47,778 nucleotides of DNA, from contig JAFUUZ010000050.1 of the NCBI GenBank assembly GCA_017471285.1, forward strand, positions 1-47,778, read 5' to 3'. A program made the translations under genes and the position numbers. Positions 27,059 through 34,971 of the stretch are shown piece after piece; within the stretch, counting starts at the first letter, position 1; each line of letters begins with the position of its first letter. Under the pieces are notes generated by a model that was not told where the DNA came from, did no database searches, and saw only the letters and a program-made list of their open reading frames with translations. The stretch comes from Paludibacteraceae bacterium. GTDB lineage: Bacteria; Bacteroidota; Bacteroidia; Bacteroidales; Paludibacteraceae.

Positions 27059-27128
27059 AATACTTTTTATTTTAAAGGTTAAACAATTGTTTCTTTAGAT
27101 TCTCTGCATAGGCATTTAAAATCGGGTG

Positions 27129-27159
27129 CAAATTTACAACAATTTTTTCACATACGCAA
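27129..27159 (-). promoter_or_regulatory. promoter of the hibernation factor gene
   Basis: Minus strand: TTG (27157-27159), a 20-nt spacer starting CGTATGTG, then TAAATTTG (27129-27136) followed by CACCC. Confidence 0.85.
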
Positions 27160-27212
27160 GAATTTAATATTTTTTATTAAATTTCTCGTCCCAACAGCCC
27201 CAATTCCCCTCC

Positions 27213-27372
27213 CTTCGTACATCGTACATCCATCCTTCGTACTTCCTTCGTAATCCTTCGTACATCGTACATCCGTCCTTTGTCCTTTGTACATTGTACT
27301 TTGTCCCTTTGTCACTTTAATTTGTACATTGTACTTTGTCCCTTTGTCACTTTGTCACTTTAATTTGTCCTT
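27213..27372. repeat. 160-bp degenerate heptamer array (CTTCGTA/CATTGTA/CTTTGTC)
   Basis: About twenty units of roughly 7 nt drift from CTTCGTA and CATCGTA to CTTTGTC and CATTGTA. A 35-nt block at 27286-27320 recurs at 27321-27362 with one extra TTTGTCAC octamer, direct evidence of unit gain or loss. It is non-coding and is the longest array in the window. Confidence 0.8.
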
Positions 27373-27615
27373 CTCACTCGGAAAGGAGTACAAAACAAGT
27401 GCAAACACACACTGTCAGCAGACTGCAAAAGACAAGTCCTAGACTTTGTTATTATAAAAACGCTATAACTATTTATATTTCTGTCAGTTACGAAGATAGC
27501 AAAAAGTAGCAAAATCCGCCGTTTTTGCGGTTTCATTTGCCTTTTTTACACAATTTTCAGTCGGTATCGTGTGGCATTGATTCGCAACTCCGTGTCTAAA
27601 AAAATGACACAAAAG
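27373..27615. other. gene-free stretch upstream of the hemolysin III-family gene
   Basis: No gene, tRNA or recognised RNA was found in this 243-bp stretch; together with the array it makes a 615-bp gap between genes. It includes an inverted repeat GTGTC (27592-27596) / GACAC (27606-27610) ending 6 bp before the -33 element, a possible operator, and a weak CCGC/GCGG hairpin near 27517-27532. Confidence 0.4.
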
Positions 27616-27646
27616 TTGCGTATGTCATATTTTTGTTGTAATTTTG
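27616..27646 (+). promoter_or_regulatory. promoter of the hemolysin III-family gene
   Basis: TTG (27616-27618), a 20-nt spacer starting CGTATGTCATA, then TAATTTTG (27639-27646). Leader about 21 nt. Confidence 0.85.
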
Positions 27647-27673
27647 TAAGCGGAATTTGAAACTGGGAATAAA

Positions 27674-28342
27674 ATGAGCGGATTTCAAGATTATTGGAAG
27701 CGGTTGCCGGGTGAAGAGAAAGCGAACACCATCACCCATATAATACCGTTTATAGCCACGATAGCAATATCAGCTCCGATGATATCGCTGGCTTCGTGTT
27801 CGCAGCGCCTGTCTCCGCGTTTTCAGGTTCTCGGCACTGTCCTTTTTATAGCCGGTATGCTGTTGATGTACGGCTCCTCCACCCTATACCACGCCGTAAC
27901 AGAACCCGTCTGCAAAGCGCGGCTGAGGATCCTGGACCACATTGCTATCTATGCCATGATAGCCGGTTCATACTCGCTCATATGTATCTCCGTGGTAGGC
28001 GGATGGATGGGATGGAGTCTGTTTATCTTCCTTTGGGCTTGCGTTATTGCCGGCACAATCGGTAAATTCATCGCGCTGGGCAAGCATCCGCGCCTTTCGC
28101 TGGCGTTGTATCTGGCGATGGGATGGGTTGCCCTGCTGATACTCTACCCTATGTGGCAAGGCATGACGCACGCTGCGTTTTTCTGGATAATTGCGGAAGG
28201 AGTATTTTATACCATCGGTTCGTATTTCTTCAAAAAAGACGAAGAGCACGACTACTATCATGCCATATGGCATGTGTTCATCGTGCTCGGTTCGTTGTCC
28301 CACAGTATAGCTACGTGGCTTATTCTACGCGTAGGAATGTAA
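27674..28342 (+). CDS. hemolysin III family protein (YqfA/PAQR-like membrane protein)
   Basis: A 222-residue, seven-TM protein. The family metal-site residues are visible: S and H in SSTLYHAV (~78-85), and the C-terminal paired histidines in YHAIWHVFIVLGSLSHSIA. Members are predicted inner-membrane hydrolases of the CREST/PAQR superfamily; the haemolytic name comes from one Bacillus protein and is not evidence of toxicity. The last 18 bp overlap the convergent cytochrome assembly gene. Confidence 0.88.
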   Translation: MSGFQDYWKRLPGEEKANTITHIIPFIATIAISAPMISLASCSQRLSPRFQVLGTVLFIAGMLLMYGSSTLYHAVTEPVCKARLRILDHIAIYAMIAGSYSLICISVVGGWMGWSLFIFLWACVIAGTIGKFIALGKHPRLSLALYLAMGWVALLILYPMWQGMTHAAFFWIIAEGVFYTIGSYFFKKDEEHDYYHAIWHVFIVLGSLSHSIATWLILRVGM

Positions 28343-29464
28343 TCCTCCGAGAAGGTAAGAGACACCGAAATAGGTGAATAACACAAAGAAGAAGTTTATC
28401 ACGGAAATGATGTGATAGACTATTTGTGCTTTGTGTTTTGCAATATGCAGTTTGGGAATTATCAGCGGCCAGTGGAGCTGGCATGCATAAACAAGCATTG
28501 TAATGAGTGCCCAGGTCTCTTTGGGATCCCATCCCCAGTAGCGTCCCCATGACAGGTTCGCCCATACCGCACCGATAAAGATACCGGTGGTAAGGCAGAA
28601 AAGCGCGGGATACAGAAATAGCTGGGATAACTTCTGTAATCTTTGGTTGGAGATTTGCAGCCTGTCCTTCCTGGCTCCGGTTGCTTTGCTCTCTGCCACG
28701 CTCATACAGATTCCTATGATACCGTTGATCATAATAATTGCAAAAAGCGTGTATGCCAGCATGATTACAGACACATGGATACCTAATAGCGGCGTTTGCA
28801 GTACCGGTTGCAACGGCGGTTTGGGGGTAACGACCTTGGTCATCACCAGTGCCAGAACAACGATAAGCGCGGCAAAAGCGCATACCCCGGCCTTCCCCAA
28901 GAAACGGGAGGATGAGGTCAGCTCCTTCCATAGCACGCGGAAATAGGTGTTCTTCTGGAAGAAGAAACCGATCATAGCAAGGAGCAGCAAGGCATAGCCT
29001 GTGTAGGTGATACCTATTCCCCAAGGGTCATAGTTATAGGTGAGTACCACTCCCATCCGGTCGCTGTCGTAATCGGACTGGCAGAACCGCCAACCGTTGT
29101 ACTTGAGCGGTTTGTTCATACGGATAGTTCCTTCGTCAACCGGCATATTCTCCCCTTTCGCTTTCGCCATGACGTACCGGCTTCTATCCAGTATTCTCAA
29201 TTCCGTGATATAATCCACGGGGGTCTGTCCGTCTTCGGCATAGACGATCTGGAAATCCCAAAGGAAGAGCGAGAGGGATTTGCTTTCGGTGAGGACAGAT
29301 GGGTTAATAGTAAGTGTCTCCGCTTTGTCGGCGCGCAGATGGATCTCTCCCTGCACGCCCCAGAAATGCGTCACACACGCCCCGATGACAATTGTCATCA
29401 GGGCAATATGCAACAGACCTGAAAACACGTTCCTCCGAACGCGGAAAGGACGTAATAAATCCAT
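28325..29464 (-). CDS. cytochrome c biogenesis protein, compact ResB-CcsA fusion
   Basis: A 379-residue membrane protein of system II cytochrome c maturation. The N-terminal part (about 10-140) is a small ResB-like periplasmic segment (FWGVQGEIHLRADK, MNKPLKYNGWRFCQSDYDSD). The C-terminal part is CcsA with the haem-handling WGRYWGWDPKETWALI (about 305-320) and flanking TM helices with histidines. It would attach haem to CxxCH proteins; the two-CxxCH oxidoreductase ends one base upstream (TGA then TATG). ATG 29464 is preferred over 29479, which overlaps the neighbour. It is much shorter than the ~800-residue fusions common in Bacteroides. Confidence 0.85.
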   Translation of the reverse strand: MDLLRPFRVRRNVFSGLLHIALMTIVIGACVTHFWGVQGEIHLRADKAETLTINPSVLTESKSLSLFLWDFQIVYAEDGQTPVDYITELRILDRSRYVMAKAKGENMPVDEGTIRMNKPLKYNGWRFCQSDYDSDRMGVVLTYNYDPWGIGITYTGYALLLLAMIGFFFQKNTYFRVLWKELTSSSRFLGKAGVCAFAALIVVLALVMTKVVTPKPPLQPVLQTPLLGIHVSVIMLAYTLFAIIMINGIIGICMSVAESKATGARKDRLQISNQRLQKLSQLFLYPALFCLTTGIFIGAVWANLSWGRYWGWDPKETWALITMLVYACQLHWPLIIPKLHIAKHKAQIVYHIISVINFFFVLFTYFGVSYLLGGLHSYA

Positions 29465-29465
29465 A

Positions 29466-31103
29466 TCAGATAGCATCAATAAAGGCTACGATAGCATCGC
29501 GGTCCTCTTTAGGTAAATTATAGAACTGCTGTGTAGGATAATACGCATCGGATTCCTTGCTATATCCGTGCCACATGATAGCCTCGATGACATTCCGTGC
29601 ACGCGTGTCATGCATACGAGCCTCATAGATATCTCCCGTGGCCTGGCGGTGCAGACCGCGTCCCCATAACGGAGTGGTACGGCACCAGCCGGTACGGATA
29701 TCATTCTCCATATGCAGCTTGTGCTGCACCATGTCGGTGTACGGCCAGATCTTCTGGTTCGGGTAACGCGGCATTTGGGCTGTGACAGGGAAATTATTCG
29801 GGTCGCGAACCTCGTCCGGACCGGTGGTCCAGGACGGACGATGGCAGTAATCACAACCGATCTGCGAGAACAGCTCTTTACCGCGAAGCACTTGTTTGTC
29901 CGTCACGTTACGTGCTGCCGGAACAGCCAGACCGCGGTGCCAAACCATCACTTGTGTGAACTCGTCGTCGCTCATCTCAGCCGGCAGAGTTTTGGAGGTC
30001 AGGAACTCTTTGATATTGGCTTCCATGTCCTCCGTGCGCCACTCCGGGTGCTCGTTGTTCGGGTCGATTTGAGCGATATACTCAGCAAAACCTTCCTGCA
30101 CTTCTTTGTCTTTGGACGCATACTCGGCATAAATAGTACCGTTCAGGTCGAGGTAGTGGTATTTGCGGTCGGAACGGGTCACGTTGGTGATATTCCAGAT
30201 GGCGTTAGCTCCGGCAGCGTCCATGAGAGGTCCGCGCGAGAGGGCGTACGTGAAACGCTTCGGTCCCCATTGCGGGTCGTTCTTGTAATAACCACCCTGG
30301 GCAATACCACTTCCGTCCCACATAGCAGGGTTGAGCCCATTCTTCAGCTTGCCGTCTGCTGCTTCTTTCGCATATTGGTCGATGATGTCCTGATCAGGTA
30401 TAGCGTCCAGCAAACCGGTTCCATAGACGCCGATGGTGTTCTCCAACAGCACCTTGTATCCCTGGCTCTCCAGCAGACCGTCCGGGTCGCGGTAACCTTG
30501 GTTATACACATATACCGCCGTGTTCGGCATCGTCACCTCGGGATAGCGCAGTTCATAGGTCTCTCCGTCCGGGAACGTATTGCCATGCTCGTCGTTGGCG
30601 GTAAGCCATTGGACCGTAATCTGGTCCGGATCGAGCGGAGCCTTGAACGGTCTGGCACCGAACAGTTGCGGCATGCCGGCTAACCAAGGTACATATGCCT
30701 GGGTGGCAGGATTGATGACCACCAGAAGGGTTCCGTTGCCTTGGTCCTTGGCGTTATAGGTACCTGTAGGAACAGATGTACCGTGCGAATAATTGGGGTG
30801 GCAGTGCTGGCAGGATGCACGTACATAGACCGGACCCAGACCGTGCTGGCGACCGCTTGCGTTGGTCACAAAATCTTTCTCCGCGATATTATCGCCCTGG
30901 GCGAACATCGTACCCAGTCCTGCGTCGTCTGTAGCCGGCGTAGGTTGGCGGAACGCCATGGAAGAAGTCGTCGTAGTAGTACCCAACTTGCCTCCGGTAT
31001 AATACCACTCCGGCATGTCGGTCTCGGGCTTATTGTTCCCTTCCGACTGACAACCAGCCAGCGCAAGCGCTGCCAGAGCTATGAATAAAAATTCTTTCTT
31101 CAT
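29466..31103 (-). CDS. di-heme oxidoreductase (DUF1111 / DHOR family) lipoprotein
   Basis: A 545-residue periplasmic or outer-membrane lipoprotein (MKKEFLFIALAALALAGC, C18). It has two c-type haem sites: CQHCH (98-102) and CDYCH (about 415-419). The family (PF06537, sometimes called thiol oxidoreductase) is distantly related to MauG/cytochrome c peroxidases and is often encoded beside imelysins, where it is thought to change the redox state of iron during uptake. Here it sits between imelysin and the haem-attachment protein, supporting that role. Confidence 0.9.
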   Translation of the reverse strand: MKKEFLFIALAALALAGCQSEGNNKPETDMPEWYYTGGKLGTTTTTSSMAFRQPTPATDDAGLGTMFAQGDNIAEKDFVTNASGRQHGLGPVYVRASCQHCHPNYSHGTSVPTGTYNAKDQGNGTLLVVINPATQAYVPWLAGMPQLFGARPFKAPLDPDQITVQWLTANDEHGNTFPDGETYELRYPEVTMPNTAVYVYNQGYRDPDGLLESQGYKVLLENTIGVYGTGLLDAIPDQDIIDQYAKEAADGKLKNGLNPAMWDGSGIAQGGYYKNDPQWGPKRFTYALSRGPLMDAAGANAIWNITNVTRSDRKYHYLDLNGTIYAEYASKDKEVQEGFAEYIAQIDPNNEHPEWRTEDMEANIKEFLTSKTLPAEMSDDEFTQVMVWHRGLAVPAARNVTDKQVLRGKELFSQIGCDYCHRPSWTTGPDEVRDPNNFPVTAQMPRYPNQKIWPYTDMVQHKLHMENDIRTGWCRTTPLWGRGLHRQATGDIYEARMHDTRARNVIEAIMWHGYSKESDAYYPTQQFYNLPKEDRDAIVAFIDAI

Positions 31104-31128
31104 GATAGTTGTTTTTTAATGATTCTTT

Positions 31129-32298
31129 TTATTTAGCCAAGAGCGCCAGTACTTCGTCTTTGAGAAGCCCCTCCAGAACTTTCACTTTGTCCTGAGCCAC
31201 TCCAACTTTGGCGTCTGTAGCGTTATGCTCGAAATCTTCGATAGCATCAATAGCTGCAATGGCTTCATCAATAGCTTTGCGCACTTTGGTATCCAGTTCT
31301 GCATCCTGGCGATAGACATAATTGGAGATAGCGTAGTCTCCTGTCTGCGCGCCGCAATAAGCATGTTGGATAGAACGGATATTGTCCGCAAAGTCGATAG
31401 TAGAAGTGCAACTGTACGGGCTCTCCAGATAATCCGGGTCAGCAGCGGTATAAGGGTTGCCTATCTTGAGATCAGCGACCTCTCCGGCAATGTCCGCACA
31501 GCCACCGATGATCTCTTCGGCTGCACGCTGATAGGTCACATAGATAGAACCGGCTTTTCCTGCATTGATCATATAGGAACCGTAGTCCTCGCCATAGCTC
31601 ATCGACTCGCCTTCGCTATCAGTGATAACCGCCTCTTTCGCCTTGCTGATATTTCCTCCCGACCAGCAGTCCTCAAGCAGGATAGCCTGCTGCGCCAAGT
31701 CCTCCACGATTCCCAGCAGATAGACCGCCTCCGCATGAGTGAGGTTATCAGCGTGTGTCTTACCCGTTCCGATAGCTCTGCCTTCTTGCAGCTCGCTCTC
31801 GAACAACAGGTACTCGGCAGCGTGGAAGCCCTTGAGGGCATAGCCCAGTTTGTCGCCTACGTAAGCACCGCCTTCTTCTTCAATCTGCTTCATCTGCGCA
31901 GCGTTGTTGAGCAGGGCGTTCATAGCGTTGAAATCAAGAGGCCATGAATCGATATGCGGGTCAATATTATGCGCGGCTGCGGGTCCAAAAAGGAACGCTT
32001 CGCTCTGCTCCCAATGTTTGCGCATCGCGCGCCACGCCGTGCCGGCTTCCGCCAGCAGCGTGCTGTAATCCTCGTTTGCATCCACTTTGACGAGAATCTG
32101 CTTACACTTATCCAGCAATACCAAACCTTCGTCTGCCATTGCGCTGTAGGTAGCAATGACCGTGTTGTTTACATACGGCGCCATAGCGCGCTCCAGCGCC
32201 TCTTCTTTGTCCGATTTAACCTCGGTCGTCTGATTGTTGCATGCAGCCATTCCCATGACACATGCGGCACATAGTGCCAATTTCAAGATCTTTTTCAT
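31129..32298 (-). CDS. imelysin family iron-uptake lipoprotein
   Basis: A 389-residue lipoprotein (signal ending MGMAAC, C20) with an imelysin/M75 fold made of two four-helix repeats. The family GxHxxE motif is present as GFHAAE (157-162). Family members (EfeO, IrpA, imelysins) bind iron at the cell surface or in the periplasm; peptidase activity is doubtful. It is placed after a porin gene and before the di-heme oxidoreductase, with gaps of 58 and 25 bp. Confidence 0.92.
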   Translation of the reverse strand: MKKILKLALCAACVMGMAACNNQTTEVKSDKEEALERAMAPYVNNTVIATYSAMADEGLVLLDKCKQILVKVDANEDYSTLLAEAGTAWRAMRKHWEQSEAFLFGPAAAHNIDPHIDSWPLDFNAMNALLNNAAQMKQIEEEGGAYVGDKLGYALKGFHAAEYLLFESELQEGRAIGTGKTHADNLTHAEAVYLLGIVEDLAQQAILLEDCWSGGNISKAKEAVITDSEGESMSYGEDYGSYMINAGKAGSIYVTYQRAAEEIIGGCADIAGEVADLKIGNPYTAADPDYLESPYSCTSTIDFADNIRSIQHAYCGAQTGDYAISNYVYRQDAELDTKVRKAIDEAIAAIDAIEDFEHNATDAKVGVAQDKVKVLEGLLKDEVLALLAK

Positions 32299-32356
32299 AA
32301 TACGTTAATTTGTTGTTAATATGTTTGTTTTTGTCATAGTTGCCAGTCGGTAGTGT

Positions 32357-33823
32357 TTATTCGTCTCTGGTTTGATAGAAGCCGGCATAGACGATGCCTA
32401 CTGCTATCTGCGGTTCATCGTTGTATAGTTTTCCGCGCGTGCCGTCCGTGCGCGTTCCTTGTTTCAGTATTCCGTACGAGAACTCCGCCTTCACTCCCAC
32501 TTGCTTGATCGGGAAATAGTTGATTCCCACGGCTGCGCGATGGCGTCCGCACCAAGGATACATATCGGTCGGTTTGCCGTCGTAGCGGAACATCGAATCG
32601 TAGTAATCGTAACGGGCGAAGAGATAGAATTTCTGGTTCTTTTCTTTCAGTTTGGCATTCAGCGAGAAGAAGTCATATCCGGCTTCGATACCTGCAGCAA
32701 GTGCGTCCGAAGCCACCCACTGCTGGCTGGAGACACTTCCTTTGCGCATGGCGATATTGTATTGCGTGATAGCAGCAGCGTCGGAGAGATGTCCGTACGT
32801 GAAACTGCCCCTCACGATTGCTCCAAAATCATTGTAGGCAAAATCGAACGCTCCGATGGTGACCGTTCCTTTGACATTCTTGTAGGCACTTGCGTCCAAC
32901 TCGACATTCGATTTGGAGAGCGTATTGCGAAACGAGTTGCCGCAGTAACCGCTCAAACTCAACCTTAACCCCTTAACACCGGTGTAATCTACGCGGGCAG
33001 CTCCGGCAAACACGTTCGCTAATTTGAATTCATACGGACTTCCTGCACCGGGTTTGATCCAGTTCTTTCTGTTGAACCGGTCGCTATCCAGTCCCGGCAG
33101 GAACATAGCCTGATAGTGCCATCCGTTTTTCGTGGAGCCCATGAAAGTGAGCGCCACCTCATGCCATGTAGAAGGAATGATGGTGAACTCGCCCTCGTTC
33201 CGATAGACGCCGAAATACTCTGTCGATTCATGGTGGGCATTCAGTCCCCCGACCGGAATAACCTGCATGCCGGCGCGGATAATAGCATACCGGTTGAAGG
33301 CTTTTTGGAGCCAGAACTGCTCCAAAGCAACCTCTCCGCCCCGTTCAATCTCTGATTCATATTCTCCGCCTTCCTCTTCCTCAATCTCAATGGCACTCTC
33401 CGTTCCGCCGTGTTCGAACTCAATCTCCGTGCCGACAGACCATCCTTTACCGAAGTCATATCCCATATAAATGACCACATGCGGCAAGTCGAACTCGCCG
33501 TAATGGTCTCCGGCAAAGCGTTGCGGGTTCTGGCCGTAACGAAGGTAGTTATTGGAATAGAAACAATGCCTCGCCGTCACCTCTCCGTATCCGCCGATTA
33601 CGAAGCGGCCACGCGTACGGGCTTTTTGAGGCTTTGCCTCATCAGTAACCATTTGTTGGGATTTTGCAGTGTCTGTATTTTGCGCTACCGATTGCTGTTC
33701 CAACCGTTCTACACGCTGAATAAGCGATTGCAGGTCGGCTGCGCTCACCTTGATCGAGTCGTCAGCGCGGACACACAACGCACATAAAATCAATGCAATA
33801 AATAGAATTGTTTGCTTATACAT
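32357..33823 (-). CDS. outer-membrane beta-barrel porin (OprO/OprP-like)
   Basis: A 488-residue protein with a signal peptide (TILFIALILCALCVRA), a short coiled coil (about 29-50, LQSLIQRVERLEQQ), a Pro/Lys/Arg-rich link, and a long series of amphipathic beta strands (RGRFVIGGYGEVTARHCFYS to IAVGIVYAGFY). A very acidic loop IEIEEEEGGEYESEIERGGE (~145-165) could bind cations. It is the first gene of the imelysin operon and probably the outer-membrane pore for its substrate, plausibly iron (inference). Confidence 0.82.
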   Translation of the reverse strand: MYKQTILFIALILCALCVRADDSIKVSAADLQSLIQRVERLEQQSVAQNTDTAKSQQMVTDEAKPQKARTRGRFVIGGYGEVTARHCFYSNNYLRYGQNPQRFAGDHYGEFDLPHVVIYMGYDFGKGWSVGTEIEFEHGGTESAIEIEEEEGGEYESEIERGGEVALEQFWLQKAFNRYAIIRAGMQVIPVGGLNAHHESTEYFGVYRNEGEFTIIPSTWHEVALTFMGSTKNGWHYQAMFLPGLDSDRFNRKNWIKPGAGSPYEFKLANVFAGAARVDYTGVKGLRLSLSGYCGNSFRNTLSKSNVELDASAYKNVKGTVTIGAFDFAYNDFGAIVRGSFTYGHLSDAAAITQYNIAMRKGSVSSQQWVASDALAAGIEAGYDFFSLNAKLKEKNQKFYLFARYDYYDSMFRYDGKPTDMYPWCGRHRAAVGINYFPIKQVGVKAEFSYGILKQGTRTDGTRGKLYNDEPQIAVGIVYAGFYQTRDE

Positions 33824-33856
33824 AATTTTATATGAACCTTATTTCTTTTCACGATG

Positions 33857-33887
33857 CAAAATTACTTATTTTTCGGGAAACACACAA
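33857..33887 (-). promoter_or_regulatory. promoter of the porin-imelysin operon
   Basis: Minus strand: TTG (33885-33887), a 20-nt spacer, TAATTTTG (33857-33864). It is the only one of eleven promoters here that lacks the YATRT block (TGTTT instead), which would fit dependence on an activator. Confidence 0.75.
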
Positions 33888-33929
33888 TCACCAAAAATAG
33901 TGAATTATCTAAAAAAATGGCTCCTGCTA

Positions 33930-33960
33930 TTGCTTATATCACATTTTTTTTGTAATTTTG
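33930..33960 (+). promoter_or_regulatory. promoter of the hemerythrin-LuxR regulator
   Basis: TTG (33930-33932), a 20-nt spacer starting CTTATATCACA, TAATTTTG (33953-33960). Divergent from the porin promoter, with 42 nt between the -33 elements. Confidence 0.85.
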
Positions 33961-33983
33961 CAGCGTTTTTAATCAAAAACGTC

Positions 33984-34868
33984 ATGTACAAAGCTTCAGA
34001 TAAGATCAGTGATTTGATGTCGCAAGAGGAAGATGCGATACAAATAATCAGCCGTTTCGGGTTGGAGATGGGTGTGGGCGAACAGACCATTCAGGAGGCC
34101 TGCGAGACACATGACGTACATACTCCTACATTCCTGGCGGTAGTCAATTATAAGGTATTCAAGCAGCGCGCTCTTCCGGCGGATATTGATATTCCTACGT
34201 TGCAGCGATACCTGCATAACGCGCATACCTATTTTCTCGATTTCCGTTTGCCACGGCTGCGCCGCTCGCTCATTGAGGCGATTATTCCCGTTGATCCGAC
34301 AACCAAGATACCGAGCCTGATTCTGCGGTGCTATGACGAGTTTGTAGAAGAGATACGCACCCATATCGAGCATGAGAACGAAGGTCTGTTTGAGGAACAT
34401 GAGCACGACGACGAACGTATCACATCCAAGTTGACGGAGATTAAAAACCTGATTATCAAATATTTCCCCTCTTCCTCCACTCCTTCTTCCGGCACATGGG
34501 GAACAATAACCTATCCGCTGATAAGCGTCATGTCCGACCTATGGCATACGGAGCAAGATTTTGCGGACCATTGCGCCATAGAGGACGATATCCTGCGTCC
34601 GGCTCTTACCCACTACCCTATCCGCAAAGCGAAAACCGGTACCGTCAAACAAGAGACAGAGGAGCTGAGCGACCGCGAACGGGACGTGCTTATTCAGGTG
34701 GTGCGCGGATTGAGCAATAAAGAGATTGCCGATGTGCTATGCATATCTATGCATACCGTGGTCACACACCGCAAACATATCACCCGCAAACTCAATATTC
34801 ATTCCACAGCCGGACTGACGATCTACGCGATTGTCAACCATCTCATTGATCTCAATAGTCTGGAATAA
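33984..34868 (+). CDS. hemerythrin-like domain fused to a LuxR-type DNA-binding domain
   Basis: A 294-residue predicted transcription regulator. Residues 1-60 resemble the N-terminal region of RIC/ScdA-type iron-repair proteins (ETHDVHTPTFLAVVNYKVF). Residues 70-210 are helical with hemerythrin-like metal ligands (H78/H81 in LHNAH, H127/H130 in HIEHE, H188/H196/E200 in WHTEQDFADHCAIE). Residues 228-290 are a LuxR helix-turn-helix (LSDRERDVLIQVVRGLSNKEIADVL). A diiron or oxygen/NO/iron sensor is the likely function (inference). The frame extends back to 33750, but the promoter at 33930-33960 places the start at ATG 33984. It is divergent from the iron-uptake operon, its probable target. Confidence 0.85.
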   Translation: MYKASDKISDLMSQEEDAIQIISRFGLEMGVGEQTIQEACETHDVHTPTFLAVVNYKVFKQRALPADIDIPTLQRYLHNAHTYFLDFRLPRLRRSLIEAIIPVDPTTKIPSLILRCYDEFVEEIRTHIEHENEGLFEEHEHDDERITSKLTEIKNLIIKYFPSSSTPSSGTWGTITYPLISVMSDLWHTEQDFADHCAIEDDILRPALTHYPIRKAKTGTVKQETEELSDRERDVLIQVVRGLSNKEIADVLCISMHTVVTHRKHITRKLNIHSTAGLTIYAIVNHLIDLNSLE

Positions 34869-34880
34869 ATCGTCCGAATA

Positions 34881-34900
34881 TTTTTGCCAGCCGGCAAAAA
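34881..34900. terminator. hairpin after the LuxR-type regulator
   Basis: TTTTTGCC-AGCC-GGCAAAAA is a perfect 8-bp stem with a 4-nt loop, 13 nt after the stop; a short T-run follows at 34908-34912. Confidence 0.6.
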
Positions 34901-34913
34901 AATGCTATTTTTC

Positions 34914-34944
34914 TTGCATATGTGCAATTTTTGTTGTAATTTTG
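34914..34944 (+). promoter_or_regulatory. promoter of the AsmA-like gene
   Basis: TTG (34914-34916), a 20-nt spacer starting CATATGTGCAA, TAATTTTG (34937-34944). Leader about 22 nt to the GTG start. Confidence 0.85.
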
Positions 34945-34971
34945 TCTCCGATTTTTAATTAACGATGCATC

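Noticed and set aside
27213-27372. CRISPR-like array
   Set aside because: Units are ~7 nt and contiguous, without unique spacers or cas genes; it is a degenerate tandem repeat.
27373-27615. tRNA or small RNA in the gene-free stretch
   Set aside because: No TTCGANTC-type loop, acceptor stem or clear promoter-terminator pair could be found.
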